64,000 nt of DNA from Rothia amarae (lineage in GTDB: Bacteria; Actinomycetota; Actinomycetes; Actinomycetales; Micrococcaceae): positions 124,001 through 188,000 of the forward strand of contig NZ_CP061538.1 in the NCBI RefSeq assembly GCF_014705945.2, written 5' to 3'. Positions 16,278 to 24,144 of the stretch are shown here, piece by piece; position 1 is the stretch's first letter, and every line of letters starts with the position of its first letter. Under the pieces are notes generated by a model that saw only the letters and a list, made by a program, of their open reading frames with translations, was not told the DNA's origin and made no database searches. A program made the position numbers and the translations under genes.

Positions 16278-16337
16278 TAAACCGCTCTTCGTTGTTTTCT
16301 TGCTTTAAACCATTGAGCTGATTGTTAAGGAGTCCCA

Positions 16338-17684
16338 ATGCCTGAAATTACTTACCGCCTGCCCCAGGAAATCAAACTCACCAGCAACTACCCTCAGGGG
16401 GCGGAATCTGCCAAGCTCGCCGAGCGTCGTGCGGCAGCAGTGCCCGCTGGTGTGGCATCTACTGCCCCCTTTTACGCAGTAGATGCCGATGGTGGAGTCA
16501 TCGTGGACGCCGACGGCAACTCGGTAGTTGACCTGGGTTCGGGTATTGCGGTCACCACCGTGGGAGCGTCTGCCCCCAAAGTTGTTGAAGCGGTACAAGA
16601 AGCCGTCTCGCACTTCACCCACACCTGCTTCATGGTGACCCCCTACGAGGGTTATGTGGCAGTGGCTGAAAAGCTCAACGAGCTAACTCCTGGCGACTTC
16701 GAAAAGCGTTCGGTGCTCTTCAACTCCGGTGCGGAGGCAGTTGAAAACGCCGTCAAGATTGCGCGTTCGGCAACCGGGCGTAATGCAATCGTCGTCTTCG
16801 ATCACGCTTACCACGGCCGCACCAACCTCACCATGGCGCTCACCGCAAAAGCTGCGCCCTACAAACAGGGCTTTGGGCCTTTTGCCTCCGAGGTCTACCG
16901 TGTGCCTATGAGCTACCCTTTCCGCGACGGCAATCGCGGCGGTAAAGAGGCGGCAGCAGAAGTAATTTCGCAGATCGAAAAGCAGATTGGCGCTGACTAC
17001 ATCGCCGCTGTCCTGATTGAACCTATCCAGGGCGAGGGCGGCTTCATCGTTCCTGCGGATGGCTTCTTGCCCGAGCTGGTCAACTGGTGCCGCGAACACG
17101 GCGTCGTATTTATTGCCGACGAAGTTCAAGCAGGTTTCTGCCGCACCGGCAAGTGGTTTGCATCGGAGCACGAGGGTATTGAGCCCGACCTCATTACTAC
17201 CGCCAAGGGTATCGCTGGCGGTATGCCACTTTCGGCAGTTACCGGACGCGCGGAACTCTTCGACAAGGTGCAGGCTGGCGGTTTGGGTGGCACCTACGGC
17301 GGTAACCCCGTGGCTTGCGCGGCGTCCTTGGCAGCTATTGAAACCATGGAAGAGTGGAAGCTCAACGACCGTGCCACCCGTATTGAAGAAATCGTGCGCG
17401 AGAAGCTGGAACCGCTCGTCGATGAACTTGACTACGTGGGTGAGCTACGTGGTCGCGGTGCCATGATGGCTCTTGAGTTCGTCAGCGATTCCACCTCGCA
17501 GAATCCGCACCCCACTGCGGCAAAAGATATCGCAGCCTACTGCCTGGAGCGCGGCGTGCTGATTCTGACCACCGGCACCTACGGCAACGTCGTGCGCCTG
17601 CTACCTCCTTTGACTATTTCAGAGGAGCTTTTGGGCGAGGCGTTGGATATCTTCGTTGAGGGAATCCGCTCGGTAGGTCAGTAA
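16338..17684 (+). CDS. gabT: 4-aminobutyrate-2-oxoglutarate transaminase
   Basis: The 448-residue class-III PLP aminotransferase moves the amino group of GABA to 2-oxoglutarate, giving succinate semialdehyde and glutamate. The start has AAGGAG at good spacing. Motifs are FNSGAEAVENAVKIAR (PLP phosphate), DHAYHGRTNLTMALT, ADEVQAGFCRTGKWFA (PLP-ring Asp) and TTAKGIAGGMPLSA with the Schiff-base Lys. GGTYGGNPVACAASLAAI completes the dimer site. Family length is 430-450. No succinate-semialdehyde dehydrogenase is adjacent, but a GABA-type permease lies at 19.9 kb. A hairpin follows at 17756. Confidence 0.93.
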   Translation: MPEITYRLPQEIKLTSNYPQGAESAKLAERRAAAVPAGVASTAPFYAVDADGGVIVDADGNSVVDLGSGIAVTTVGASAPKVVEAVQEAVSHFTHTCFMVTPYEGYVAVAEKLNELTPGDFEKRSVLFNSGAEAVENAVKIARSATGRNAIVVFDHAYHGRTNLTMALTAKAAPYKQGFGPFASEVYRVPMSYPFRDGNRGGKEAAAEVISQIEKQIGADYIAAVLIEPIQGEGGFIVPADGFLPELVNWCREHGVVFIADEVQAGFCRTGKWFASEHEGIEPDLITTAKGIAGGMPLSAVTGRAELFDKVQAGGLGGTYGGNPVACAASLAAIETMEEWKLNDRATRIEEIVREKLEPLVDELDYVGELRGRGAMMALEFVSDSTSQNPHPTAAKDIAAYCLERGVLILTTGTYGNVVRLLPPLTISEELLGEALDIFVEGIRSVGQ

Positions 17685-17755
17685 CTTTCCTGCAGACAAT
17701 CTTTCTGTAGGCGCTGAGGTGTCTTTCGGCGTCAAAAACTTCTGGGCCAATCAAC

Positions 17756-17791
17756 CCGTGAAAGTGCATTCATCTGAGTGCACTTTCACGG
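17756..17791. repeat. Hairpin, family A copy 1 (GTGAAAGTGCA type), likely gabT terminator
   Basis: A 13-base perfect stem (CCGTGAAAGTGCA with its complement) encloses ten bases, with CTGGG/CCCAG and CAATC/GATTG blocks pairing outside it. A second copy at 29802-29845 has the same inner stem and the same loop end (TGAG). Confidence 0.8.
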
Positions 17792-17811
17792 ATTGAGTGA
17801 CCCAGGGCTTT

Positions 17812-17845
17812 AAAAAATGCCGCAGAAGCAAGCGTTCCTGCGGCA
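17812..17845 (-). terminator. Terminator of the formamidase cluster
   Basis: Read on the minus strand, the stem TGCCGCAG with its complement is followed by six Ts. It lies 15 bp after the stop of the zinc-ribbon gene at 17860. Confidence 0.85.
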
Positions 17846-17859
17846 TTCTTTAGCTTTTC

Positions 17860-18006
17860 TTAGCTTTGTTTAGTTTCGAGGTCGGTGGGGACGAGCGGTG
17901 AGTCCGCGTGGCAGACGGGGCACGCCGACTGGGCGGGTGCCTTGCCTTCGGGGTGTTCCTGCTCGAAGACGCCGTCGGTTGAGCACTGGTATTTATAGGG
18001 ATGCAT
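17860..18006 (-). CDS. Small zinc-ribbon protein (FmdB-like, 48 residues)
   Basis: A short gene with an ideal AAAGGAG three codons before its ATG, ending TAA. The product starts MHPYKYQCSTDGVFEQEHP and contains a second pair, SACPVCHADSP. The single first Cys plus the CPVC knuckle resemble a reduced FmdB-type zinc ribbon, whose usual start is 'MP.Y.Y.C..CG..FE'. It lies directly downstream of the formamidase gene (89 bp) and before a terminator, so it closes that cluster. It may influence amidase expression or assembly. The zinc site looks incomplete, with three visible Cys plus His, so metal binding is inferred. Confidence 0.75.
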   Translation of the reverse strand: MHPYKYQCSTDGVFEQEHPEGKAPAQSACPVCHADSPLVPTDLETKQS

Positions 18007-18095
18007 ATTGGCTCCTTTGATGTTGATACAAGTAACTCAACCGTATTTCACAGGCCCGGGTCAAATTGCGTTTTGCCTAGTGGTTCCTCCAATCT

Positions 18096-19355
18096 CTAAA
18101 GGTTGGGATTTGCCGAACGAGGCGCTCCCATGCCCGGGTCAATCTGCGTGGGACCATCTGCACCCGGGCGAATGTCAAAGTCAAAAATCTCCGTGGGCAA
18201 GTAAACAGTGGCGCAGGAGTTTGGAATATCGACGACACCGGAGAATCGACCTTCAATCGGAGCCGCGCCCAGGAGTAGGTAAGCCTGCTCGGGGGTGTAG
18301 CCAAATTTTGTGAGGTAATCAATGGCATGCAAAATTGCTCGCTGGTAGGCAAGTTGTGAATCTAGGTAACGTTGCTCGCCCTCTAGGGTTACCGATGTGC
18401 CGGAGAATGCTAACCATTCGGAATACACGGGGCCGCCGCGACCAGGCATGAAGATTGCATTTTCAGAAACACCATATTTCTCCATACCACCTTTGATGAT
18501 GTCCACATGCAAATCAATGTAGCCGCCCATCTCAATAGCTCCGCAGAAAGTAATCTCGCCGTCACCCTGTGAAAAGTGCAGGTCGCCTACAGAGAGGTGG
18601 CCGCCAGGTACGAATACTGGGTAGAACACACGGGAGCCTTTTGTGAGGTTCTTGATGTCCTGGTTTCCTCCGTTTTCACGTGGGGGAGCAGTTCGAGCTG
18701 CTTCACTAGCCACTCGGTCAAATTCTGCACCCGAGAGCGAGCCTAGAATTGCACCGTCGGGTTCTGGTGGTAAAGCAAGCGCAGGAACGCGATGGGGGTC
18801 TGTGGCAATCAAATCACCTTCGCGCTTATTCCATTTCTTCAAGAGTTCTGCAGAAGGTGCTGTGCCCATCAAGCCTGGGTGGTGAATGCCAGTAAATTTA
18901 ACGTGAGGAATGTGCCGCGAGGTGCATTCGCTACCTTGGAAATCCCATACTGCTTTATAAGCGTCGGGGAATTGTTCGGTGAGAAAACCACCACCGTTGT
19001 TCTGGGCAAAGATTCCTGTATAGCCCCAGCCTTGACCTGCGAGTGATCCTTCTTCTTGAGGGATAGGGCCAAGATCCACGATGTCTACAATCAGAAGGTC
19101 GCCCGGCTCCGCTCCTTCTACGGCGAAGGGGCCAGCGAGTGCGTGAACTTTGTTGAGTGGAGCATCGCGAATATCGTCTGCAGAATCATCATTGTTGATG
19201 GCACCGTCAAACCACTCCCGGCAATCTGCCCGGAAGGTGGTTCCGGGTTTGATGGTCGCTACCGGTGGAATATCGGGATGCCAGCGGTTGTGACCAATTT
19301 TTTCTTGGTCGGTAAACGGCTTAGATGAATCGAGTGGAAATAGTACTTCTGGCAT
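18096..19355 (-). CDS. fmdA: Formamidase/acetamidase family amidase
   Basis: The 419-residue protein closely follows the FmdA/AmdA family, which hydrolyses formamide and short amides to the acid and ammonia. Recognisable stretches are GHNRWHPDIPP near the start, DIVDLGPIPQEEGS, GWGYTGIFAQNNGGGFL, GIHHPGLMGTAPSAELL, GGNQDIKNL, GGHLSVGDLHFSQGDGE and GAAPIEGRFSGVVDIPN, all characteristic. Length matches the usual 400-415. It lies between two zinc-ribbon genes, the upstream one a classical fmdB 39 bp away, suggesting one transcript. The product probably supplies nitrogen. The start has a Shine-Dalgarno (AAGGAG). Confidence 0.93.
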   Translation of the reverse strand: MPEVLFPLDSSKPFTDQEKIGHNRWHPDIPPVATIKPGTTFRADCREWFDGAINNDDSADDIRDAPLNKVHALAGPFAVEGAEPGDLLIVDIVDLGPIPQEEGSLAGQGWGYTGIFAQNNGGGFLTEQFPDAYKAVWDFQGSECTSRHIPHVKFTGIHHPGLMGTAPSAELLKKWNKREGDLIATDPHRVPALALPPEPDGAILGSLSGAEFDRVASEAARTAPPRENGGNQDIKNLTKGSRVFYPVFVPGGHLSVGDLHFSQGDGEITFCGAIEMGGYIDLHVDIIKGGMEKYGVSENAIFMPGRGGPVYSEWLAFSGTSVTLEGEQRYLDSQLAYQRAILHAIDYLTKFGYTPEQAYLLLGAAPIEGRFSGVVDIPNSCATVYLPTEIFDFDIRPGADGPTQIDPGMGAPRSANPNL

Positions 19356-19394
19356 AGGAATTCTCCTTGGGGTAAGAGGTGGAAGGGTGAAAAT

Positions 19395-19676
19395 TTAGGG
19401 GCGCGGCAACTTTGTGTGCAGTGGATTGTGGGTCACCCTGGCAGGCTTTACCGTGCCGGGTTTTGAGGTCACTACTTGGGGTTCGTGCGCGCTCGCGTTG
19501 GTTGAGTCAATGAGTTTGGCGCGCGTGGAATTGATCTGGGAAAGCCCAATGGCTGAAATTAGCTTGCGAGCCTTAGAGGAGCATTGTGTGCAGACCACGG
19601 TTTTCGGAACTGATGCCATGGGGTGTTGTTGTTCGAAGATGCCGCAGTGTGGGCATTTGTATTCATAGAGCGGCAT
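19395..19676 (-). CDS. fmdB: FmdB family zinc-ribbon protein
   Basis: A 93-residue protein with the canonical start MPLYEYKCPHCGIFEQ and the second knuckle VVCTQCSSKARKLIS, making a four-Cys zinc ribbon. The C-terminal 45 residues are basic, Pro/Thr-rich and probably disordered. FmdB-type proteins are named from methylotroph formamidase operons, where they are linked to amidase expression. Here it heads the cluster fmdB-fmdA-small ribbon on the minus strand. It is divergent from the amino-acid permease gene, sharing a 217-bp control region. Confidence 0.88.
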   Translation of the reverse strand: MPLYEYKCPHCGIFEQQHPMASVPKTVVCTQCSSKARKLISAIGLSQINSTRAKLIDSTNASAHEPQVVTSKPGTVKPARVTHNPLHTKLPRP

Positions 19677-19893
19677 GGATACCTCTTCTAGTGATGTGGG
19701 TTACACTCTTAATACTAAAGAGGGTGCTGAGAAAAGCAAGAGGAGATTTCGAAAGTACACGATGTGCCCACGACGCACGGTTCGTAGCTGTGCTTGTGGG
19801 AAAACAGTGTGTTCTCGATTCTCCGCCCACGTCATGCGCTACATTTTTCTATAACACCCCGCGCTCCAACCTTCACTCCGTAAAGGAAATCCC

Positions 19894-21390
19894 ATGAGTG
19901 ACTCCTCAAAGTCGCGCTACGATAATCCGGTTTCTCCTGAAACATCCATCGGTCTTCGTCGCGTCGAAAGATCCTCCGTTGTAGCCACCGGCGAGAACGG
20001 TACTGACTCAAATTCCCCCAAGAAACTTCGCAATCGCCATGTCACCATGATTACCCTCGGCGGGATTATCGGCGCCAGCCTCTTCGTAGGTTCCGGTAAC
20101 GTCATCCGCACGGTAGGTCCCGCGGCAATCCTCTCCTATATCATCGGTGGGTTGCTGGTCTTCCTCGCTATGCGCATGCTGGGTGAAATGGCAGCTGCCC
20201 GCCCCGCCATCGGCTCTTTCATGGAGTACGCCCGTGTGGGCCTCGGCAACTGGGCAGCTTATTTAGTGGGTTGGCTCTACTGGTATTTCTGGGTGGGCGT
20301 GCTTGCCTACGAATCAGTGCTTGGCGGCGAAACCCTTCACCAGTGGTTCCCCACTTTGCCTGCGTGGCTAGGTTCGCTAGCACTTCTTGCCATCTTTGTG
20401 GGTACCAACCTGATTTCTGTGAGGACGTTCGGTGAGGTCGAATTCTGGCTGGCAAGCATTAAAGTAATTTCGATTGTGGTCTTCCTCGTAGCCGGACTCT
20501 TCTTTGTGCTTGGACTTTGGCCCAATGGCAGCTTCCACGTTGATAACCTGTGGAACCACGACGGGTTCGCTCCTCACGGTTACAGTGTGGCGCTCACCGG
20601 CGTCGCGCTCGTCATTTTTTCGTACTTCGGTACTGAAATTGCGGTGATGGCTGCAGCTGAATCTGAAGATCCCGCCAAAGGCGTTCGCCAGGCAACCTCT
20701 ACGGTGATTTGGCGAATCCTGCTGTTCTTCGTAGGCGCGGTTGCCATTATCGTGATGGTTATTCCCTGGAACGAACTTCCCGTCCCCAAGGACGTTTCGG
20801 TGGCTCCTTTCACCCTTGTCTTTGAGCGTTTCGGGGTTCCCGGTGCTGCAGTGATTATGCAGCTTGTTATTTTTACCGCCGTTATTTCCGTGCTCAACTC
20901 AGGGCTTTATTCGGCTTCTCGTATGCTCTCTTCTTTAGCGCACGAGGGTTTCGCGCCCACGATTGTGGCGCGGAAAACCAAGAACGGTGTGCCCGCGGTG
21001 GCGCTGGTAGCTTCGACGCTCGGTGGTGTAGTAGCAACCCTGGTGAACTTCGTAGCACCCGATTCGGGCGTCTTTGACTTCATTATGAACTCCGCCGGTT
21101 TGGTGGCGCTGTTCGTCTACGCTTTCATTGCGCTCACCCAGATGAACATGCGCCGCACCATGAGCCCGGAGGAAGTAGCTGGGCTCAAACTAAAAATGTG
21201 GGCAACTCCCTGGCTGAACATTCTTCTGATGCTCGGCATCGCCTTTGTTTTTGTGGTCATGATGTTCTCGGCAGACGGTCGTACACAGGTCTATACCTCG
21301 CTGATTGCAACCGTCGTGTTGGTTATTCTCTGGCCACTGGCGAAGAAGAACGTGGAGAAAGTACAGGCACGACGCCGGACGCCCTCCTAA
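19894..21390 (+). CDS. Amino-acid permease, APC superfamily (GabP-like)
   Basis: The 498-residue protein has about 50 polar N-terminal residues, then twelve membrane segments starting at HVTMITLGGIIGASLFVGSGNVI, the APC signature for the first helix. ATSTVIWRILLFFVGAVAII and SVLNSGLYSASRMLSSLAHEGFAP are the amino-acid transporter signatures of the GABA/proline/aromatic (AAT) group. It imports amino acids with protons. Closest resemblance is to GabP/AnsP-type carriers, which would fit gabT 2 kb away, but substrate cannot be fixed by eye. The start has AAAGGA at good distance, and a strong terminator follows. Confidence 0.88.
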   Translation: MSDSSKSRYDNPVSPETSIGLRRVERSSVVATGENGTDSNSPKKLRNRHVTMITLGGIIGASLFVGSGNVIRTVGPAAILSYIIGGLLVFLAMRMLGEMAAARPAIGSFMEYARVGLGNWAAYLVGWLYWYFWVGVLAYESVLGGETLHQWFPTLPAWLGSLALLAIFVGTNLISVRTFGEVEFWLASIKVISIVVFLVAGLFFVLGLWPNGSFHVDNLWNHDGFAPHGYSVALTGVALVIFSYFGTEIAVMAAAESEDPAKGVRQATSTVIWRILLFFVGAVAIIVMVIPWNELPVPKDVSVAPFTLVFERFGVPGAAVIMQLVIFTAVISVLNSGLYSASRMLSSLAHEGFAPTIVARKTKNGVPAVALVASTLGGVVATLVNFVAPDSGVFDFIMNSAGLVALFVYAFIALTQMNMRRTMSPEEVAGLKLKMWATPWLNILLMLGIAFVFVVMMFSADGRTQVYTSLIATVVLVILWPLAKKNVEKVQARRRTPS

Positions 21391-21416
21391 ACTCGCTTCG
21401 TTGACCACCTAAAGCA

Positions 21417-21448
21417 CCGCCGTCCTGAACCACAGCTCAGGACGGCGG
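21417..21448. terminator. Terminator between the permease and a convergent membrane gene
   Basis: A 12-base stem (CCGCCGTCCTGA with its complement) with an eight-base loop lies 27 bp after the permease stop and 17 bp beyond the convergent gene at 21465. The T run is poor. Confidence 0.75.
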
Positions 21449-21464
21449 CGCTATATCAGCTCGT

Positions 21465-21854
21465 CTACATCTGAAACATGATCCGCACAAGAATAAACAT
21501 CACCGCATGAAAAGTAAGCCAGATAACCGAGATAACAATCGCCACGATTGCCTCCCACTTTGTTTCACCGGCGCGAAAAAGCGCGATGATCCCCAGCATG
21601 AACGCCGCCAACATGGGCACTGTGTTCAGGAGACGAATTACGGGGAATAGAGCAAAAGATATGGCAACTCCCACGAGTACGAGAGCTACGATTCCCGGTA
21701 CATTTCTGGGAGATGCAGGACGCGCGGGTGCCCACTGTGCAGACACATCAGTGCCGTAGGGATAGGGCTGAAAAGTTTCTGGTGCAGAGGCCTGCAGATG
21801 GTGAAGGTCTACCTGCTGAGTAAGCTGTTGCGGTGTGTAATTTTTTTCTGTCAT
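21465..21854 (-). CDS. Small membrane protein of unknown function
   Basis: 129 residues. A polar, Gln/Pro/Tyr-containing N-terminus of about 48 residues is followed by three hydrophobic segments (IVALVLVGVAISFALF, VPMLAAFMLGIIALF, AIVAIVISVIWLTFHAVMFIL). The pattern ALF.AGETKWEAIVAIVISV matches part of the membrane region of the next gene (ALVQKNKSKWAGITAIVISV), so the two share a DUF4190-like membrane module. The function is unknown. Confidence 0.65.
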   Translation of the reverse strand: MTEKNYTPQQLTQQVDLHHLQASAPETFQPYPYGTDVSAQWAPARPASPRNVPGIVALVLVGVAISFALFPVIRLLNTVPMLAAFMLGIIALFRAGETKWEAIVAIVISVIWLTFHAVMFILVRIMFQM

Positions 21855-21909
21855 ACGGCAAGGCTAAAGACTCGCTCAACCGCTGTCTTCTAAAATTTTT
21901 TTATGACAG

Positions 21910-21970
21910 TAAAAAGCTGTGGATAACCCCTTTTCTCATCGTCGAGAAGAAGGTTATCCACAGCTTTTTA
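21910..21970. repeat. Hairpin with two inverted perfect DnaA boxes
   Basis: The arms 21910-21928 and 21952-21970 form a 19-base perfect stem that begins with an A run and ends with a T run. TTATCCACA, the exact DnaA box, lies in the right arm (21954-21962), and its complement in the left arm (21918-21926). The middle adds a second stem (TTCTC/GAGAA). As a terminator it would end the minus-strand gene at 22031, about 60 bp away. The boxes could also hold DnaA protein. Confidence 0.8.
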
Positions 21971-22030
21971 GTTCCTATTTGATAAGGGCAACAGGGAGCG
22001 TTAGCACCCCGGTTTTACCCTCCAGATGGG

Positions 22031-23239
22031 TTACTTCTGGATGAAAGTAACTTCATCCCGGTCGAAATCGAGTGAAACATCGAAGGATGCGTCCTTGTGA
22101 TCCACCATGGCGTAAGCAACATCAAAAGAAACGGATTTACCGGGCTGAATTTTGGTGCTGGGAGCGCTACCAATATTCTTTTGGGAATCAAAAATCTGTT
22201 GAGCTTCTTTTCCGCCTGAGTTGCCGGTCATCGTAAAGAGAATAGGATCCACAGCTTCATCGGAATCATTCTTGATGGTTACGGTGTACTTCTGGATATC
22301 CTTCAGCTCTTTGTCTTCGGCTCCGGCGGCGGTATCGCTGGGCTTAAAAGCTTCAGGCTGTGAAATGGTCAGTGAGACGCCGTCATCCCAGACATAAGTG
22401 TCACCGATATTTCCCGTGCTGGAATCAGCGGCTGCCGGTGTTTCTTCTGACGCCGCAGAGCTGGAGGGCGAGCTGGTTGAAGTGCTGTATTCCCCGTCAG
22501 TTGATTCTGCCAACGCCGTAACAGCCACAACGAACACAATAATCATCGAGAGAATGGTGCCGAGCACCGAAATAACGATTGCGGTGATACCGGCCCACTT
22601 CGACTTATTCTTCTGGACAAGGGCGATGATGCCCATCACGAAACCCGCGAAGAGGAGAATCCAACCTAAAAGGGCAACGACCGGGATGCAACCGAGAATC
22701 AGACCAAGAACTGAGGAGCCTAGCGCAATTAAACCGAGCACATTGTTAGCTCGCTTGCCACCGTTGGGGCCGTAAGGTGCGCCGTTGTTATAAGGATTCT
22801 GGTTGAAACCGTTACCGCTGTTACCGTAACCGCCGTTGCCGTTGTTGGCACCCCCAGCAGCGGAATAGGCTGGGTAGCTGTTCGCGGAAGAACCCGCTGC
22901 CGCTCCTGCATAAGGGGACTGCTGGCCGTAGTTACCATTCTGAGCATTCTGCATGGACTGACCGCTGGTAGCAGAATGCGCGTGAGGGTTGTAAGGGTTC
23001 TGCTGGTCGTAGTTGTTTTGACCCTGAGAACCTTGAGGGGCATAGGTTGAAGGGGCAGCGGAAGAAGAACTTACACTGCCGTGCGACGGCGTCTCGGAAG
23101 TACGGGGAGAAGGTGAGCTCTCCGTTGATTCAGAGAAAGCGTCGGGGGCGCGAAGAGTATCATCCTGCGAGTTTAGAGGACGTGTGTAATCCTCTGAAGA
23201 ATCACGCGGATCTTCTGGAATATTGTTTTGCTGAGTCAC
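22031..23239 (-). CDS. Membrane-anchored DUF4352-like protein
   Basis: The 402-residue protein has three parts. First comes a low-complexity, Ser/Asn/Gln/Gly/Tyr-rich cytoplasmic N-terminus of about 165 residues. Then come two or three membrane helices (LGLIALGSSVLGLILGC, ALLGWILLFAGFVMGIIAL, AGITAIVISVLGTILSMIIV). After a Ser/Glu linker, a C-terminal extracytoplasmic domain of about 130 residues runs from GDTYVWDDGVSLTIS to VTIKNDSDEAVDPILFTMTGN and PGKSVSFDVAYAM. This last part is the immunoglobulin-like DUF4352 (telokin-like) fold. The role is unknown; such proteins sit at the outer membrane face. Confidence 0.75.
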   Translation of the reverse strand: MTQQNNIPEDPRDSSEDYTRPLNSQDDTLRAPDAFSESTESSPSPRTSETPSHGSVSSSSAAPSTYAPQGSQGQNNYDQQNPYNPHAHSATSGQSMQNAQNGNYGQQSPYAGAAAGSSANSYPAYSAAGGANNGNGGYGNSGNGFNQNPYNNGAPYGPNGGKRANNVLGLIALGSSVLGLILGCIPVVALLGWILLFAGFVMGIIALVQKNKSKWAGITAIVISVLGTILSMIIVFVVAVTALAESTDGEYSTSTSSPSSSAASEETPAAADSSTGNIGDTYVWDDGVSLTISQPEAFKPSDTAAGAEDKELKDIQKYTVTIKNDSDEAVDPILFTMTGNSGGKEAQQIFDSQKNIGSAPSTKIQPGKSVSFDVAYAMVDHKDASFDVSLDFDRDEVTFIQK

Positions 23240-23381
23240 AAAACCTAGATTACCGAAACTTGTCTATTTTAGGGTGTCGTGTTCTTTATATGACATCGCA
23301 TGATTGCGCTATATCAATCTGCCACTCGCTCCCGCCACAGGGGCAAAGAGACGGGTCTAGCTTCCCCCAAGACGCACCAAA

Positions 23382-23420
23382 AGCGCCCCGCACCTCTGTC
23401 AGAGGAGGTTGCGGGGCGCT
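23382..23420 (-). terminator. Terminator of the small envelope-protein gene
   Basis: On the minus strand an 11-base GC-rich stem (AGCGCCCCGCA) extended by a CCTC/GAGG block is followed by TTTT, 11 bp after the stop at 23431. Confidence 0.88.
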
Positions 23421-23430
23421 CTTTCAAGAT

Positions 23431-23769
23431 CTAAAGAATGGTGTTTTCTTCGGCTGCTTTCATTGCAGATCGAACACTAAACCCGCTAACCAGAGCTACA
23501 ATGACGAGCCCAGCACCTAGAATCAGTAGGTTCTTCGAAGAAAGGAACATGCTGGGCTGATTCTCGGTAGTAGGACGCGCGGCGTCATCGGCGTTGATGA
23601 CGGTAAGCGGCGCTTGGCGCACTACTGCAGATTTGTGAGAAGTAGTCTCTACAGAGGTTTCAGCACTGATGGAATATGAAGTTGTGGGAAGTTCTTGTGC
23701 CTGCGCGGGGAGAGCCGACATTCCTGTAGCCAGTGCGATACCGGCAAGAGTTGCGAATAAGCGACGCAT
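23431..23769 (-). CDS. Small exported single-anchor protein
   Basis: From the ATG at 23769 (AAGGAA before it) the product has 112 residues. It opens with a signal peptide (MRRLFATLAGIALATGMSALPAQAQ) and a 50-residue Ser/Thr/Val-rich exposed stretch. A C-terminal membrane helix (NLLILGAGLVIVALVSGF) and a short basic/acidic tail follow. There is no LPxTG-type motif before the helix. Its untranslated leader is almost identical to that of the 5'-nucleotidase gene at 26322. I do not recognise the family. Confidence 0.7.
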   Translation of the reverse strand: MRRLFATLAGIALATGMSALPAQAQELPTTSYSISAETSVETTSHKSAVVRQAPLTVINADDAARPTTENQPSMFLSSKNLLILGAGLVIVALVSGFSVRSAMKAAEENTIL

Positions 23770-23799
23770 CGAAATTTCCTTTCGTAAGCGGCGCGAGTG
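23765..23799 (-). repeat. Shared leader sequence, copy 1
   Basis: 35 bases spanning the first codons, ribosome site and leader of the small exported-protein gene match 26318-26352 at 33 of 35 positions. The common block on the plus strand includes TTCCTTTCGT and AGCGGCGCGAGTG. Confidence 0.85.
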
Positions 23800-23974
23800 G
23801 AGTGAGACAAGCTTCAAGGCGGTTCCATGTTGCCTGTATCACCGAAAAATATTCTACGGCTAGCGTGAGCCCAATCGCTAATTGATAGCGGGTTTTAGAA
23901 GAAGTGGGGTTACTGTCCCCTATTTCACTAGCGTTTACTTACTGAACGGTAACCCTAGGGATATGTTCAACAAG

Positions 23975-24130
23975 CAAGAGCCAAACGAGCGTAGCAGTAA
24001 GGTGAACTGGCTGGGATGAGTTTGCCGGATGCGAGCCTGCGAGCATGCAAGAGGTAAACGAATTGAACAGCGCTAGCGAAGCAGGCGAGAAGGTTAGTTC
24101 ACCATTGCTACGCTCGTTTGGTTTCTCTTG
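23975..24130 (-). repeat. Structured element, copy 1 (core AGCGCTAGCGA..GCAGGCGAGAAGG)
   Basis: Long outer arms pair: CAAGAG, CCAAACGAGCGTAGC and GGTGAACT on the left match their complements on the right, with small internal loops. The inside holds a GTTTGCC/GGTAAAC hairpin and the core motif AGCGCTAGCGAAGCAGGCGA then GAAGG. The element begins 15 bp beyond the stop of the 5'-nucleotidase gene, so it would lie in that gene's 3' untranslated RNA. A second element with different arms but the same core is at 51125-51259. Confidence 0.75.
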
Positions 24131-24144
24131 GACAGTCGTCTCTT

